A stretch of DNA of 64,000 nt. Source: Nocardioides ferulae. GTDB taxonomy: Bacteria > Actinomycetota > Actinomycetes > Propionibacteriales > Nocardioidaceae. The stretch is taken from contig NZ_QZVR01000011.1 of assembly GCF_003660455.1 (NCBI RefSeq), positions 62,001 to 126,000 on the forward strand, written 5' to 3'. A program made the position numbers and the translations under genes. Below the pieces are notes generated by a model that was not told the DNA's origin, did no database searches, and worked only from the letters and a program-made list of their open reading frames with translations. Positions within the stretch are counted from its first letter, which is position 1; the number at the start of each line of letters is the position of its first letter. Below are positions 40,199 through 48,292 of the stretch, piece after piece.

Positions 40199-41421
40199 AC
40201 GCCGCCTCCACCCCCGCCACCGGCCAGCCGTCCCGCGTCGAGCCGTCCGCGGTGGTCGAGCCGCCGTCGGTGGCCGAGCCGCTGTCGGTGGTCGAGCCGC
40301 CGTCGGTGGTCGAGCCCTTCGAGACGCCTCGTTCCTCGGCTCCTCAGGAACCACCTGCCGAGACCCTCCCCCCGCTCGCGACGGCCGACGAGCTCGACGC
40401 CGCGTGGCTGACCTCGGCGCTGGGGCACCCCGTCACCGACGCGAGCGTGGAGCGGGTCGGCGCCGGCCAGATCGGCGCCTGCTTCCGGGCCCGGCTGTCG
40501 GGGCCCGGCGTCGAGGCCGGGCAGCTCCCGGCCAGCGTGCTGGTGAAGCTGCCCAGCGAGGACCCGGGGTCCCGGGCGATCCTCGCGGGCGTCTACCGCA
40601 CCGAGGTCGGCTTCTACCGCGAGGTCGCCGACACCGTCGCCGTCGCCGTCCCGGCCTGCCTCGCCGCGACCGAGGTCAGCGACGACGGGCGGTTCACGCT
40701 GGTGCTGGAGGACCTCGCGCCGGCGGTGCCGGGCGACCAGCTGGCCGGCGCGCACCCGGACCAGGTGGCGGGCGCGGCGGTCAACCTGGCCGGGCTGCAC
40801 GGCCCCCGCTGGTGTGACGAGACGCTGTTCGAGACGCCCTGGCTGACCCGTCACGACGCGGAGGGGGCGCGGGCGCTGGCGGAGTTCTACCTGCCCGCGG
40901 TCGAGCAGTTCCTCGACAACGTCGGCCACCTGATCTCCGCCGACGCGGCGGCGACCGTACGCCGCACGGTGCCGGTCGTGGGGGAGTGGTCGCTGGCCGG
41001 CTCCGCACGGTTCGGGCTGGTGCACGGCGACTACCGGCTCGACAACCTGATGTTCGACCCGGCGCCGCCACCGGGCGCACCGGCGGTCCACGCGGTCGAC
41101 TGGCAGACGCTCAGCGTGGGGCTGCCCGCCCACGACCTGGCCTACCTGGTCGGCACCAGCCTGTCCGTCGACGCCAGGCGAGCCACCGAGCGCGACCTGG
41201 TTGCGGCCTACCATCGCGCCCTGCGCGCCCACGGCGTCCGCGGCTACTCGGCGTCCGCGTGCTGGGAGGACTACCGGCTCTCGATGCTGCAGGGGGTGCT
41301 CACCTCGGTCTTCGGCTGCGCCTACGGCGCCCGCACCGACCGCGGTGACGCGATGTTCGCCGTCATGGTCGAGCGCAGCACCGCCGCCATGCGCGACCTG
41401 GACACCCTCGCGCTCGTCTGA
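40195..41421 (+). CDS. APH/ecdysteroid-kinase-like phosphotransferase
   Basis: 408 residues. The kinase-like core has LVHGDYRLDNLMFD (catalytic HGDxxxDN) and VHAVDWQTLSVG (metal-binding DW), with VKLPSEDPGSR as a probable nucleotide-binding Lys. Such small-molecule kinases phosphorylate hydroxyls of sugars, steroids or acids. Residues ~12-65 are a Pro/Val/Glu-rich extension encoded by tandem GGTGGTCGAGC-type repeats (40251-40317) and a ~52-bp dispersed repeat (40314-40365), outside the fold. GTG 40195 has GGGAGGA four bases upstream. Confidence 0.84.
   Translation: MNAASTPATGQPSRVEPSAVVEPPSVAEPLSVVEPPSVVEPFETPRSSAPQEPPAETLPPLATADELDAAWLTSALGHPVTDASVERVGAGQIGACFRARLSGPGVEAGQLPASVLVKLPSEDPGSRAILAGVYRTEVGFYREVADTVAVAVPACLAATEVSDDGRFTLVLEDLAPAVPGDQLAGAHPDQVAGAAVNLAGLHGPRWCDETLFETPWLTRHDAEGARALAEFYLPAVEQFLDNVGHLISADAAATVRRTVPVVGEWSLAGSARFGLVHGDYRLDNLMFDPAPPPGAPAVHAVDWQTLSVGLPAHDLAYLVGTSLSVDARRATERDLVAAYHRALRAHGVRGYSASACWEDYRLSMLQGVLTSVFGCAYGARTDRGDAMFAVMVERSTAAMRDLDTLALV
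40251..40317 (+). repeat. Tandem ~18-bp repeats in the kinase 5' end
   Basis: GGTGGTCGAGCCGCCGTC-like units repeat about four times, two of them with a GCTGTC variant. They encode VVEPPS-type units. The GGTGGTCGAGC core is the reverse complement of one end of the 22-bp junction repeat. Confidence 0.7.
40314..40365 (+). repeat. ~52-bp dispersed repeat, copy 2 (inverted)
   Basis: Reverse complement of the element at 35901-35952 with about six mismatches. It encodes PFETPRSSAPQEPPAET at the kinase N-terminus, almost the same peptide as the TetR tail. Confidence 0.75.
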
Positions 41422-41569
41422 CGTGGCGGGTGAACGGCTCCCGCTGGCGTACGGAACTCGGCCCCGAGCGGTAGCTCCGCACGCCCACGCTGACGGCGGG
41501 GACGACCCTCACCGCCGCCAGCTTGTCGCTGTTGCCCCGGATCGGCCCGACCACGGATAGCCTTCGCTC

Positions 41570-42733
41570 ATGCTCGCACCCCCGGCCAGCGTCAACGAGG
41601 CGACGGCCCGCGCCGACGAGATCGCGCGCGACGTCCTCGCCCCGATGGCCTCCCGCACCGACCAGGGGGTCTGGCCGGTCGAGGGGATCGCGGCCCTCAA
41701 GGAGGCCGGGCTCGCCGGCCTGGTGGTCCCTCGCGAGCACGGCGGCGCGGGCCTGGGGCTGCGCGCCGTGGCCGGAGTCTGTGAGTCGCTGGGCTTGGCC
41801 TGCGCCAGCACGGCGCTGTGCTTCGGCATGCACCTGGTCGCCACCGCGGTGCTCGCCGCGAAGGCGACTCCGCGACAGACCGAGCTCTATCTCGAGCCGA
41901 TCGCGGCCGGTGAGCACCTGACCACGCTCGCGCTGTCCGAGACCGGCACCGGGTCGCAGTTCTGGCTGCCGCAGACGAAGCTGACGACCACCGGTGACGG
42001 CTGGCGGGTCGAGGGTCAGAAGTCGTTCGTCACCAACGGCGGTCAGGCCGACTCCTACGTCGTCTCCACGATGGCCGCCGACCCTGACGCACCCTTGGGC
42101 GAGTTCTCGTGCGTGATCGTGCCCGTCGGCTCCCAGGGTCTGCGCTTCACCGGACAGTGGGAGGGCGTCGGCATGCGCGGCAACTCCTCGCTCACCGCCG
42201 AGCTCGAGGGTGTCGAGGTCGACGCCGATCATCTGCTCGGGGCGCCCGGCGACCAGATCTGGTACGTCTTCGAGATGGTCGCGCCGAACTTCCTCACCGC
42301 GATGGCCGGGGTCTACCTCGGCGTGGCGCAGGCCTCGCTCGAGGAGGCCACCGCCCACCTCAGCGCCCGCCGACACAGCCACAGCGGCCGCAGCCTGGCC
42401 AGCGAGCCGGTGCTCCAGCACCGCATCGGTGGCCTGTGGGCCGAGGTGCAGGCGACCCGGCGGCTCGTCTACTGGGCCGCGGAGGAGGCCGAGGTCGGTG
42501 GCCCCGAGGCGCTGCCGGCCCTGGCCGCGGCCAAGGCCACCGCGGGCGACACGGCCGTGGCGGTCGCCAACGAGGCGATGACGCTGCTCGGTGGGATGGG
42601 CTACCGCGACCGCTCGCCCGTCGAGCGGCACCTGCGCGACGCCCGCGCCGCTCACGTGATGAGCCCCACCACCGACATCCTGCGCACCTGGACCGGGCGC
42701 GCGGTCCTCGGCCTGCCGCTGCTCGGCACCTGA
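41570..42733 (+). CDS. Acyl-CoA dehydrogenase-family protein
   Basis: 387 residues. Landmarks: LKEAGLAGLVVPREHGGAG, LALSETGTGSQFW (flavin/substrate loop), EGQKSFVTNGGQADSYVV, WEGVGMRGNSS and a C-terminal LLGGMGYRDRSPVERHLRDARAAHVMSPTTDILR (given here in parts: GGMGYRDRSP and RHLRDARA), all ACAD features. It would oxidise an acyl-CoA at alpha-beta with FAD, or use flavin otherwise; the catalytic Glu is not certain from alignment by eye. TAGCCT at 41558-41563 lies six bases before ATG 41570 with no ribosome site, so it is probably leaderless. Confidence 0.85.
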   Translation: MLAPPASVNEATARADEIARDVLAPMASRTDQGVWPVEGIAALKEAGLAGLVVPREHGGAGLGLRAVAGVCESLGLACASTALCFGMHLVATAVLAAKATPRQTELYLEPIAAGEHLTTLALSETGTGSQFWLPQTKLTTTGDGWRVEGQKSFVTNGGQADSYVVSTMAADPDAPLGEFSCVIVPVGSQGLRFTGQWEGVGMRGNSSLTAELEGVEVDADHLLGAPGDQIWYVFEMVAPNFLTAMAGVYLGVAQASLEEATAHLSARRHSHSGRSLASEPVLQHRIGGLWAEVQATRRLVYWAAEEAEVGGPEALPALAAAKATAGDTAVAVANEAMTLLGGMGYRDRSPVERHLRDARAAHVMSPTTDILRTWTGRAVLGLPLLGT

Positions 42734-42766
42734 CCGGCGCCCACGTCGATGAGAGACACGCCCTAG

Positions 42767-44854
42767 ATGCCCACCCTGCTCCTGGTCGGGCAGGCCGCCG
42801 ACGCCCGGCTCGGCCTCGACGACCTGCCGATGCGCCGACGCCTGGTCGAGCCGCACGCCCTCGACCAGGTCCCTGAGGTCGAGCCCGGCCACGAGGTGGT
42901 CGCCGTCCTGGTCGGCTCTGCGATCCCCGAGTCGCCGGTCGGCGTGGTGCAGCGAGTCCACCAGCGCTGGCCCCGCGCCCGGGTGGCGATCGTCGTCGAC
43001 GGCGAGGAGCGGCTCGAGGAGCTGCGACGCCAGACGACGTACGCACCCGGCATCCCGCTCGAGCTCGCCCTGGTGAACCTGGCCTCGCCGACCGTCAGCG
43101 CCGAGCTGGCCGACCTGACCCAGGCGGCGGTGGGGGGCCACGAGTACGACCAGATGCTCGCCGCGGTCGGCAAGCGGGCCAGTGCGCCGCAGCCCCAGCT
43201 GTTGGTCCGGGCCACGCTCGGCACGCTGCTGGAGAACGCGCCCCTGGGCGTTCTGGTCGCCGACGTCGACGGCCGGCTGCTGGCTTGGAACCATGCCGCC
43301 GAGGACCTCCTCGAGCTGGAGCCGGAGACGGTCGGAGCCCTGGTGCCGACGCTGTTCACCGAGCCCGACTCGCTGGCTGAGGTCTTCGACCGCGCGTCGG
43401 CAGGCGCTCGTGAGGTCGGTGCCGACGACGTCCGCACCATGCAGGGCAGCGGCGGCACCTGGCTCGACGTGGGGATCGCGCCGAGCCGTCTCGCCGACGG
43501 TCGGGACGCCGTGCTGCTGCTGCTGCAGGACGTCACCTCCCGGCACGCGGCCGAGGAGCAGCGCGACCGCCTCGGCGCGCAGCTGGAGCTGATCGCCGGC
43601 GTCTCCGAGGCCCTGCTCAGCACGCTCGAGCCGGACGCTGCCCTGCGCGGACTCGCCGAGGAGGTCGTGCCGACGCTCGCCGACTGGGTGACCATCCAGG
43701 TCCACGACGACCGGGCGGTCACCCAGCGGGTGGTCCTCCACCACCGTGACCCGGCGTTCCAGGAACTGGCGAACCTGGTCGGCGCGCGACTGCCGCAGGG
43801 GGTCTCGGAGTCCACCCCGTCGCGGCGGATCGCCCGCGGCGAGGAGCCGATCCTGATCGAGGAGCTGAGCGCGGCACAGCTGGCCGAGTTCGTGCCCGAT
43901 CCCGACCTGCGGCGCCTGCTCGACGACATGGGGGTCCACAGCGCGATCGCCGTGCCGTTGCCGGGGCGCGACTCCGTGCTCGGGTCGATGGTGCTGGTGA
44001 ACCGGGAGGGGTCGCCCGCGTTCGGTCCCGCGGAGCTCCGGGTGGCCCGCGAGCTCGGACGCCGTGCCGGCAGCGCCCTGGAGACCATGCAGCTCTACGG
44101 CCGGCAGCGCGCACTGGCCGAGGAGCTGCAGCGCAGCATGCTCACCGAGCCACCTCGCCCGGGCCACACCGAGATCGCGGTCCGCTACCTGCCCGCGGCG
44201 GACGAGGCACAGGTCGGGGGCGACTGGTACGACTCGTTCCTCCAGCAGGACGGCAGCACCGTCGTGGTCATCGGTGACGTCGTCGGCCACGACTTCCGCG
44301 CCGCCGCCGCGATGGGGCAGCTGCGCGGGCTGCTGCGCGGCATCGGCTACATCAGCGGCTCCGGCCCGGCCGACCTGCTGTCCTCCCTCGACGAGACCAT
44401 GGCGGGGCTCGACATCGACACCACCGCCTCCGCCGTGGTCGCCCAGATCGCGCCGCCGGGAGCCCCGGGCGAGCCCCGCGAGCTGTGCTGGTCCAACGCC
44501 GGCCACCCGCCGCCGGTCCTGATCCCCGCCGAGGGCGACCCGGTCGTGCTCGCGGTGGAGGAGGCCGACCTGGTGCTCGGCGTCATCCCCGGCATCGACC
44601 GCAGCGACCACCCGCTGCAGCTCTCGCCGGGCGACACGGTGGTGCTCTACACCGACGGTCTGATCGAGCGTCGCGACCAGGACTTCGACGAGGGGCTCGC
44701 GGCGCTGGTGGCCGCCGCCACCGAGCTGCGCGACCGGCCGGTCGAGGACCTCTGCGACGAGCTGCTGGCCAGGCTGCTCGACGTCGACCACGAGGACGAC
44801 GTGGCCGTGGTGGCGGTGCGGGTGCTGGTGCCGAAGCCGCAGCTGCGTCCCTGA
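42767..44854 (+). CDS. PAS-GAF-PP2C (SpoIIE/RsbU-type) serine phosphatase
   Basis: 695 residues. An N-terminal ~115-residue segment resembles a degenerate receiver-like alpha/beta domain (VVAVLVGSAIPESPVGVV). A PAS domain follows (~150-260, LLENAPLGVLVADVDGRLLAWN), then a GAF domain (~270-440) and a PP2C-like phosphatase (~455-690) with VGGDWYDSF at ~484, VVVIGDVVGHDFRAAA and VVLYTDGLIERRD, which carry the Asp/Gly metal ligands. Such proteins dephosphorylate anti-sigma-factor antagonists. It could act in the same partner-switch type as the RsbW-like ATPase at 7976, but no direct link is visible. Confidence 0.87.
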   Translation: MPTLLLVGQAADARLGLDDLPMRRRLVEPHALDQVPEVEPGHEVVAVLVGSAIPESPVGVVQRVHQRWPRARVAIVVDGEERLEELRRQTTYAPGIPLELALVNLASPTVSAELADLTQAAVGGHEYDQMLAAVGKRASAPQPQLLVRATLGTLLENAPLGVLVADVDGRLLAWNHAAEDLLELEPETVGALVPTLFTEPDSLAEVFDRASAGAREVGADDVRTMQGSGGTWLDVGIAPSRLADGRDAVLLLLQDVTSRHAAEEQRDRLGAQLELIAGVSEALLSTLEPDAALRGLAEEVVPTLADWVTIQVHDDRAVTQRVVLHHRDPAFQELANLVGARLPQGVSESTPSRRIARGEEPILIEELSAAQLAEFVPDPDLRRLLDDMGVHSAIAVPLPGRDSVLGSMVLVNREGSPAFGPAELRVARELGRRAGSALETMQLYGRQRALAEELQRSMLTEPPRPGHTEIAVRYLPAADEAQVGGDWYDSFLQQDGSTVVVIGDVVGHDFRAAAAMGQLRGLLRGIGYISGSGPADLLSSLDETMAGLDIDTTASAVVAQIAPPGAPGEPRELCWSNAGHPPPVLIPAEGDPVVLAVEEADLVLGVIPGIDRSDHPLQLSPGDTVVLYTDGLIERRDQDFDEGLAALVAAATELRDRPVEDLCDELLARLLDVDHEDDVAVVAVRVLVPKPQLRP

Positions 44855-44866
44855 CCCCAGCAGGTC

Positions 44867-45751
44867 CTACGGCGCAGGGGCGAGGACGGTCCGGGTGGTC
44901 ATGGTGACCTCGGAGCGGTCCTCGCTGACGGCGGCGGTCGCCTCGAGCAGCGCGATCTCGCCGAGCCGGCGCGGGTGGGTGCCGCCACAGGCGACGTGCG
45001 CGGTGCCGCCGGGCAGCGCGCAGACCCACTCTCGCCGGTCGGTGAGCAGCGGCCCTTCGACGAGGATCTGCACCGGGGTGTTGGTCGCGAGCCAGTCGGC
45101 CAGGGTCCGGTTCACCTGGTCGACCACCTCGTCGAGCCGCTCGAGGAGCTGGTCGGTGGCGAAGCCGCGCTTGCGCAGCGACTTGCCCAGGCGATAGCGG
45201 TCGACCGCGCCGCTGACCTCGTGGTGGGTGTGCGTGCAGGCGGCCCGGTCCAGGTCGTGGAACCCCCGAGGGTCCAGGGGGCCCGCCTTGCGCCACAGCT
45301 CGTGGGTGGCCTGGTTCAGCGCGTAGGCCATCAGGTGCGACCCGGTGTGGGCGGCGCTGAGCGCCCGGCGCCGGCGCCCGTCGACGACCAGCGTCACGGT
45401 GCTCCCGGTCAGGTCGCGCACTCCGGGTGCGTCGGCGACCAGGTGCGCCACGTCGAAGTCGACCTCGGCCTCGTCGCGGCGTACGTCGACCTGGTCGTCG
45501 ACCAGGAGCGGGCCGCCGGGGCGGCGCGCGGTGGTGAGGGCGCGCAGCACCGGCAGCCGGCCGGCGGGGGTCTCGAGCCACCCGCGGTCGTCGGGCTGGT
45601 CGGGCCACAGCGGGTCGAGGGGGTGGAAGGGGGTGGCCTCGGTGAAGAGCAGGAGCCGGCCGCCGTCGTCGACCCGCGAGTCTTCGACCACCGCGCGGAC
45701 GGTGCTCGTCTCGAGGGTGGATCCGGCCGGGAAGGTGACGACGGTGCTCAT
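44867..45751 (-). CDS. AlaX-like tRNA-editing (AlaRS SAD domain) protein
   Basis: 294 residues. The second half has the metal-binding pairs of the alanyl-tRNA synthetase editing domain: AAHTGSHLMAYAL (HxxxH) and CGGTHPRRLGEI (CxxxH). Free-standing AlaX proteins hydrolyse Ser or Gly mischarged on tRNA-Ala. The first ~130 residues are a beta-barrel-like region with EATPFHPLDPLWPDQPDDRGWL, corresponding to the AlaRS beta-barrel. ATG 45751 is the first start consistent with homology. Converges with the phosphatase gene. Confidence 0.83.
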   Translation of the reverse strand: MSTVVTFPAGSTLETSTVRAVVEDSRVDDGGRLLLFTEATPFHPLDPLWPDQPDDRGWLETPAGRLPVLRALTTARRPGGPLLVDDQVDVRRDEAEVDFDVAHLVADAPGVRDLTGSTVTLVVDGRRRRALSAAHTGSHLMAYALNQATHELWRKAGPLDPRGFHDLDRAACTHTHHEVSGAVDRYRLGKSLRKRGFATDQLLERLDEVVDQVNRTLADWLATNTPVQILVEGPLLTDRREWVCALPGGTAHVACGGTHPRRLGEIALLEATAAVSEDRSEVTMTTRTVLAPAP

Positions 45752-45886
45752 GCCGGCTCCGAGCCTACGGCGCTCCGGCCCGCTCGTCCGCGGGATCGAC
45801 CGTCCGGCGCAGTGATCCCGGGCGCCCGGCGCTCCGGGGACCGCGGGCCCTTCCGCGGGAAGATCGCGCGCTCCTAGCGTCCGGGT

Positions 45887-47041
45887 GTGGGCGGCGAGCG
45901 CGGAGCTGGGAGCCGGGGGACCGTCGTGAACCGGCCCGCTGGTGCCGGAAGGGCGCCGCTGGTCGCGATCGGGTTCGCGTTCGCCTTCGTCTGCGCCGCC
46001 GTGGTCGCCGCCGCCGGCCTCGGCCTGGGCGTCCCCCACCTGCGCAAGGAGGGCGTCGGGGTGGCCGGCGTGCTCGGTGTCGCCGCACTGGTCGCCGGCC
46101 TCGCGCTCGCGGCGTACTCGGCGTGGTGGCTGCTGGCCCGGCTGCGGAGGCGCTGGTGGCCGCTCGCCGTGCCGCTGCTGCTGGTCGCGACCTACCTGGC
46201 GTTCTGGACCGTGGGGCAGGGGTTCACCGCCGGACTGCCGCCTCGGCCGGCGTTGGGCGACCGGACGCCCGCCGACCTCGGGCTCGCCTACGAGGACGTC
46301 CGGCTGCCGACCGCCGACGGGGTCGACCTCGCCGGCTGGTGGGTGCCGTCGGAGAACGGCGGGGCGGTCGTGCTGCTCCACGGTGCGGGCTCGACCCGCA
46401 CGGCGGTGCTCGACGAGGCCGGGGTGCTGGCCGACGCCGGCTGGGGCGTGCTGCTGCTCGACGCCCGCGGCCACGGCGAGAGCGAGGGGTCCGGCATGGA
46501 CTTCGGCTGGTGGGGCGAGAGCGATGTCGCCGCGGCGCTCGACTTCGTCGCCGCCCAGGCCGGGGTCTCCGCCGAGCGGATCGGGCTGCTGGGGCTGTCG
46601 ATGGGCGGTGAGGAGGCGATCGGGGCCGCCGGCGCCGACGACCGGGTGCGTGCGGTGGTGGCCGAGGGTGCGACCAACCGGGTGGCCGCGGACAAGGAGT
46701 ACCTCGTCGACGAGCACGGCGCCCGCGGCAGCCTGCAGGTGGCCATCGACCGGCTGACCTACGCGGTGGCGGGGCTGCTCTCCGACGCCCCGCGGCCGCG
46801 GCCGTTGCGCGACTCGCTGGTGGACGCGGCCGAGCGGGGCGTCCGGTTCCTGCTGCTCACCGCCGGTGAGGTGCCCGAGGAGGGCTGGGCCGCGGACCGC
46901 TTGGAGCGCGCGGCCCCCTCGGCGGTCGAGGTGTGGACCGTGGAGGGCGCCGACCACGTCGGCGGCCTCGACCGTGCCCCGGAGAAGTGGGCCGCCCGGG
47001 TGCTGGGCTTCCTCGACGAGGTGTTGCCGACCCGTCGATGA
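45887..47041 (+). CDS. Alpha/beta hydrolase with N-terminal membrane helices
   Basis: 384 residues. Three hydrophobic segments (~25-48, ~60-82, ~88-108) precede a cytoplasmic or extracytoplasmic alpha/beta hydrolase domain: VVLLHGAGSTRTAV, LLLDARGHGESEG, the nucleophile elbow LGLSMGGEEAIGAAG, EGATNRVAADK and EGADHVGG for the His. The substrate cannot be told. TAGCGT at 45875-45880 ends six bases before GTG 45887 with no ribosome site, so it is probably leaderless. Its stop (47039-47041) lies inside palindromic repeat B. Confidence 0.8.
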   Translation: MGGERGAGSRGTVVNRPAGAGRAPLVAIGFAFAFVCAAVVAAAGLGLGVPHLRKEGVGVAGVLGVAALVAGLALAAYSAWWLLARLRRRWWPLAVPLLLVATYLAFWTVGQGFTAGLPPRPALGDRTPADLGLAYEDVRLPTADGVDLAGWWVPSENGGAVVLLHGAGSTRTAVLDEAGVLADAGWGVLLLDARGHGESEGSGMDFGWWGESDVAAALDFVAAQAGVSAERIGLLGLSMGGEEAIGAAGADDRVRAVVAEGATNRVAADKEYLVDEHGARGSLQVAIDRLTYAVAGLLSDAPRPRPLRDSLVDAAERGVRFLLLTAGEVPEEGWAADRLERAAPSAVEVWTVEGADHVGGLDRAPEKWAARVLGFLDEVLPTRR

Positions 47042-47086
47042 TTCCCGCAGACATGCCGTGTCGCGAGGAACGATCGACGGGTCGGC
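47026..47086. repeat. Palindromic intergenic repeat, copy B
   Basis: A 61-bp palindrome, the most symmetric of the three copies: arms GCCGACCCGTCGATGATTCC and GGAACGATCGACGGGTCGGC around a TGTCGCGA-type core. It lies at the ends of two convergent genes and includes the stop codon of the plus-strand hydrolase. Confidence 0.8.
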
Positions 47087-47098
47087 GGACCCGCGCGG

Positions 47099-47485
47099 CT
47101 ACTCGGGCGTGGACACCCACTGCACGAGCTGCCAGATCAACCCGTTGTCGTCGGCGAACTGGCAGAACCGCTCGCCCCACGGCTCGGTCTCGGGAGGAGT
47201 GACGACCTTCGCGCCGGTGGCGGCGATGCGTGCGAACTCGGCGTCGAGGTCGTCGACGACGAAGGCGAGCAGCAGGCCCTGACCGGCGGGCCCGGCGATC
47301 TCCTTCGGCTTGAACGAGGCCAGACCCACCCGCAGGAACACCAGGTTGACCCCGGCGGTGGGGTGCTGGAGCGAGACGAACCCGTCCGCGGACATGCCGG
47401 GAGTGAACCCGAACAGGACGGCGAAGCCGGCCGATGCCTCGACGTCGGCGACGTTGAGGGAGATGGCGGTGTCGGTGATGTGCAT
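47099..47485 (-). CDS. VOC-family (glyoxalase/dioxygenase-fold) protein
   Basis: 128 residues with the beta-alpha-beta-beta-beta modules of the vicinal-oxygen-chelate fold: MHITDTAISLNVADVEAS, FGFTPGM, and GERFCQFADDNGLIWQLVQW (metal Glu region). Most likely a small-molecule modifying or resistance-type enzyme of the DUF1428/glyoxalase type. ATG 47485 follows GGAAGGA. It diverges from a TetR gene across an operator-like TGTACGCCGTACA, so it is probably that regulator's target. Confidence 0.83.
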   Translation of the reverse strand: MHITDTAISLNVADVEASAGFAVLFGFTPGMSADGFVSLQHPTAGVNLVFLRVGLASFKPKEIAGPAGQGLLLAFVVDDLDAEFARIAATGAKVVTPPETEPWGERFCQFADDNGLIWQLVQWVSTPE

Positions 47486-47510
47486 GGGCGTCCTTCCGTT
47501 CGAACGACTC

Positions 47511-47523
47511 TGTACGCCGTACA
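47511..47523. promoter_or_regulatory. TetR operator between VOC and TetR genes
   Basis: TGTACGCCGTACA is a perfect 13-bp palindrome (odd centre C) followed by a second symmetric run AACGTACGTCGTT. It sits in the 78-base divergent promoter. Confidence 0.6.
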
Positions 47524-47563
47524 ACGTACGTCGTTATGAGAAGATTCCCCGCATGGAGACGCC

Positions 47564-48286
47564 GTGCCGAGACCGCTGATCGACCTGCTCTGGCGCGACC
47601 ACCCGCAGGCGCCCGCCGGAGGCAGTCGCGGGCCGCGGGCGCGCGTGACCACCGGCGCGGTCGTCGACGCCGCGGCCCGGATCGCCGACGCCGACGGCCT
47701 GTCCGCCGTCACCATCCGGCGGCTCGCCGGCGAGCTCGACGTCTCGACGATGTCGGTCTACACCCACGTGAACTCCCGCGACGACCTGCTCGTCCTGATG
47801 GCCGACGCGGCACACGCCAGGATGGACCGCCCGGCGTACGGCCGGCTCGGCTGGCGCTCGCGGGTACGCCGGGTGGCCGAGGCCAACCTGGCCCTGCTGC
47901 AGGCGCACCCCTGGCTGCACGAGGTGGTCGACGACCGCACCGCGCTCGGGCCCGGGACGATCGCGAAGTACGACCACGAGCTGCAGGCCCTGACGCCGCT
48001 GCGGCTGGAGCCGGTGACCTGCGACGCGGCGCTCACGTTCGTGCTCGACTTCGCCCGGGCCGGCGCCCGCGCGCTGCAGCCACGCCCGGGCGCGGCCGAG
48101 CTGGCCGAGCACTGGGGGGAGTGGAGCCCCCGGCTCGCGGCGTACCTCGGCGCGGACCATCCGCTCGCCCAGACCGTCGGCGCCGCCGCCGGTGCGGCGA
48201 TGGGGGCGCCGTCCAGCCCGTCGCTGGCCTGGGAGTTCGGCCTGGCCCGGGTGCTCGACGGCCTCGCCGCCCTGGCGCCGAGCTGA
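47564..48286 (+). CDS. TetR-family regulator
   Basis: 240 residues. HTH: VVDAAARIADADGLSAVTIRRLAGELDVSTMSVYTHVNSRDDLLVLM (conserved pattern in parts VTIRRLAGEL and STMSVYTHVNSRDDLL). The C-terminal domain contains WRSRVRRVAEANLALLQAHPWLHEVV, typical of TetR_C proteins that control drug or metabolite exporters. GTG 47564 is preferred; no strong ribosome site is seen. It is followed by a convergent MFS transporter gene, a plausible second target along with the VOC gene. Confidence 0.86.
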   Translation: MPRPLIDLLWRDHPQAPAGGSRGPRARVTTGAVVDAAARIADADGLSAVTIRRLAGELDVSTMSVYTHVNSRDDLLVLMADAAHARMDRPAYGRLGWRSRVRRVAEANLALLQAHPWLHEVVDDRTALGPGTIAKYDHELQALTPLRLEPVTCDAALTFVLDFARAGARALQPRPGAAELAEHWGEWSPRLAAYLGADHPLAQTVGAAAGAAMGAPSSPSLAWEFGLARVLDGLAALAPS

Positions 48287-48292
48287 GCGACC

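Noticed and set aside
41363..44791. A 1142-codon minus-strand open frame opposite the acyl-CoA dehydrogenase and PP2C phosphatase
   Set aside because: Composition is that of an antisense frame (repeated DG/RG/AD runs), no motifs, and both plus-strand genes are well supported.
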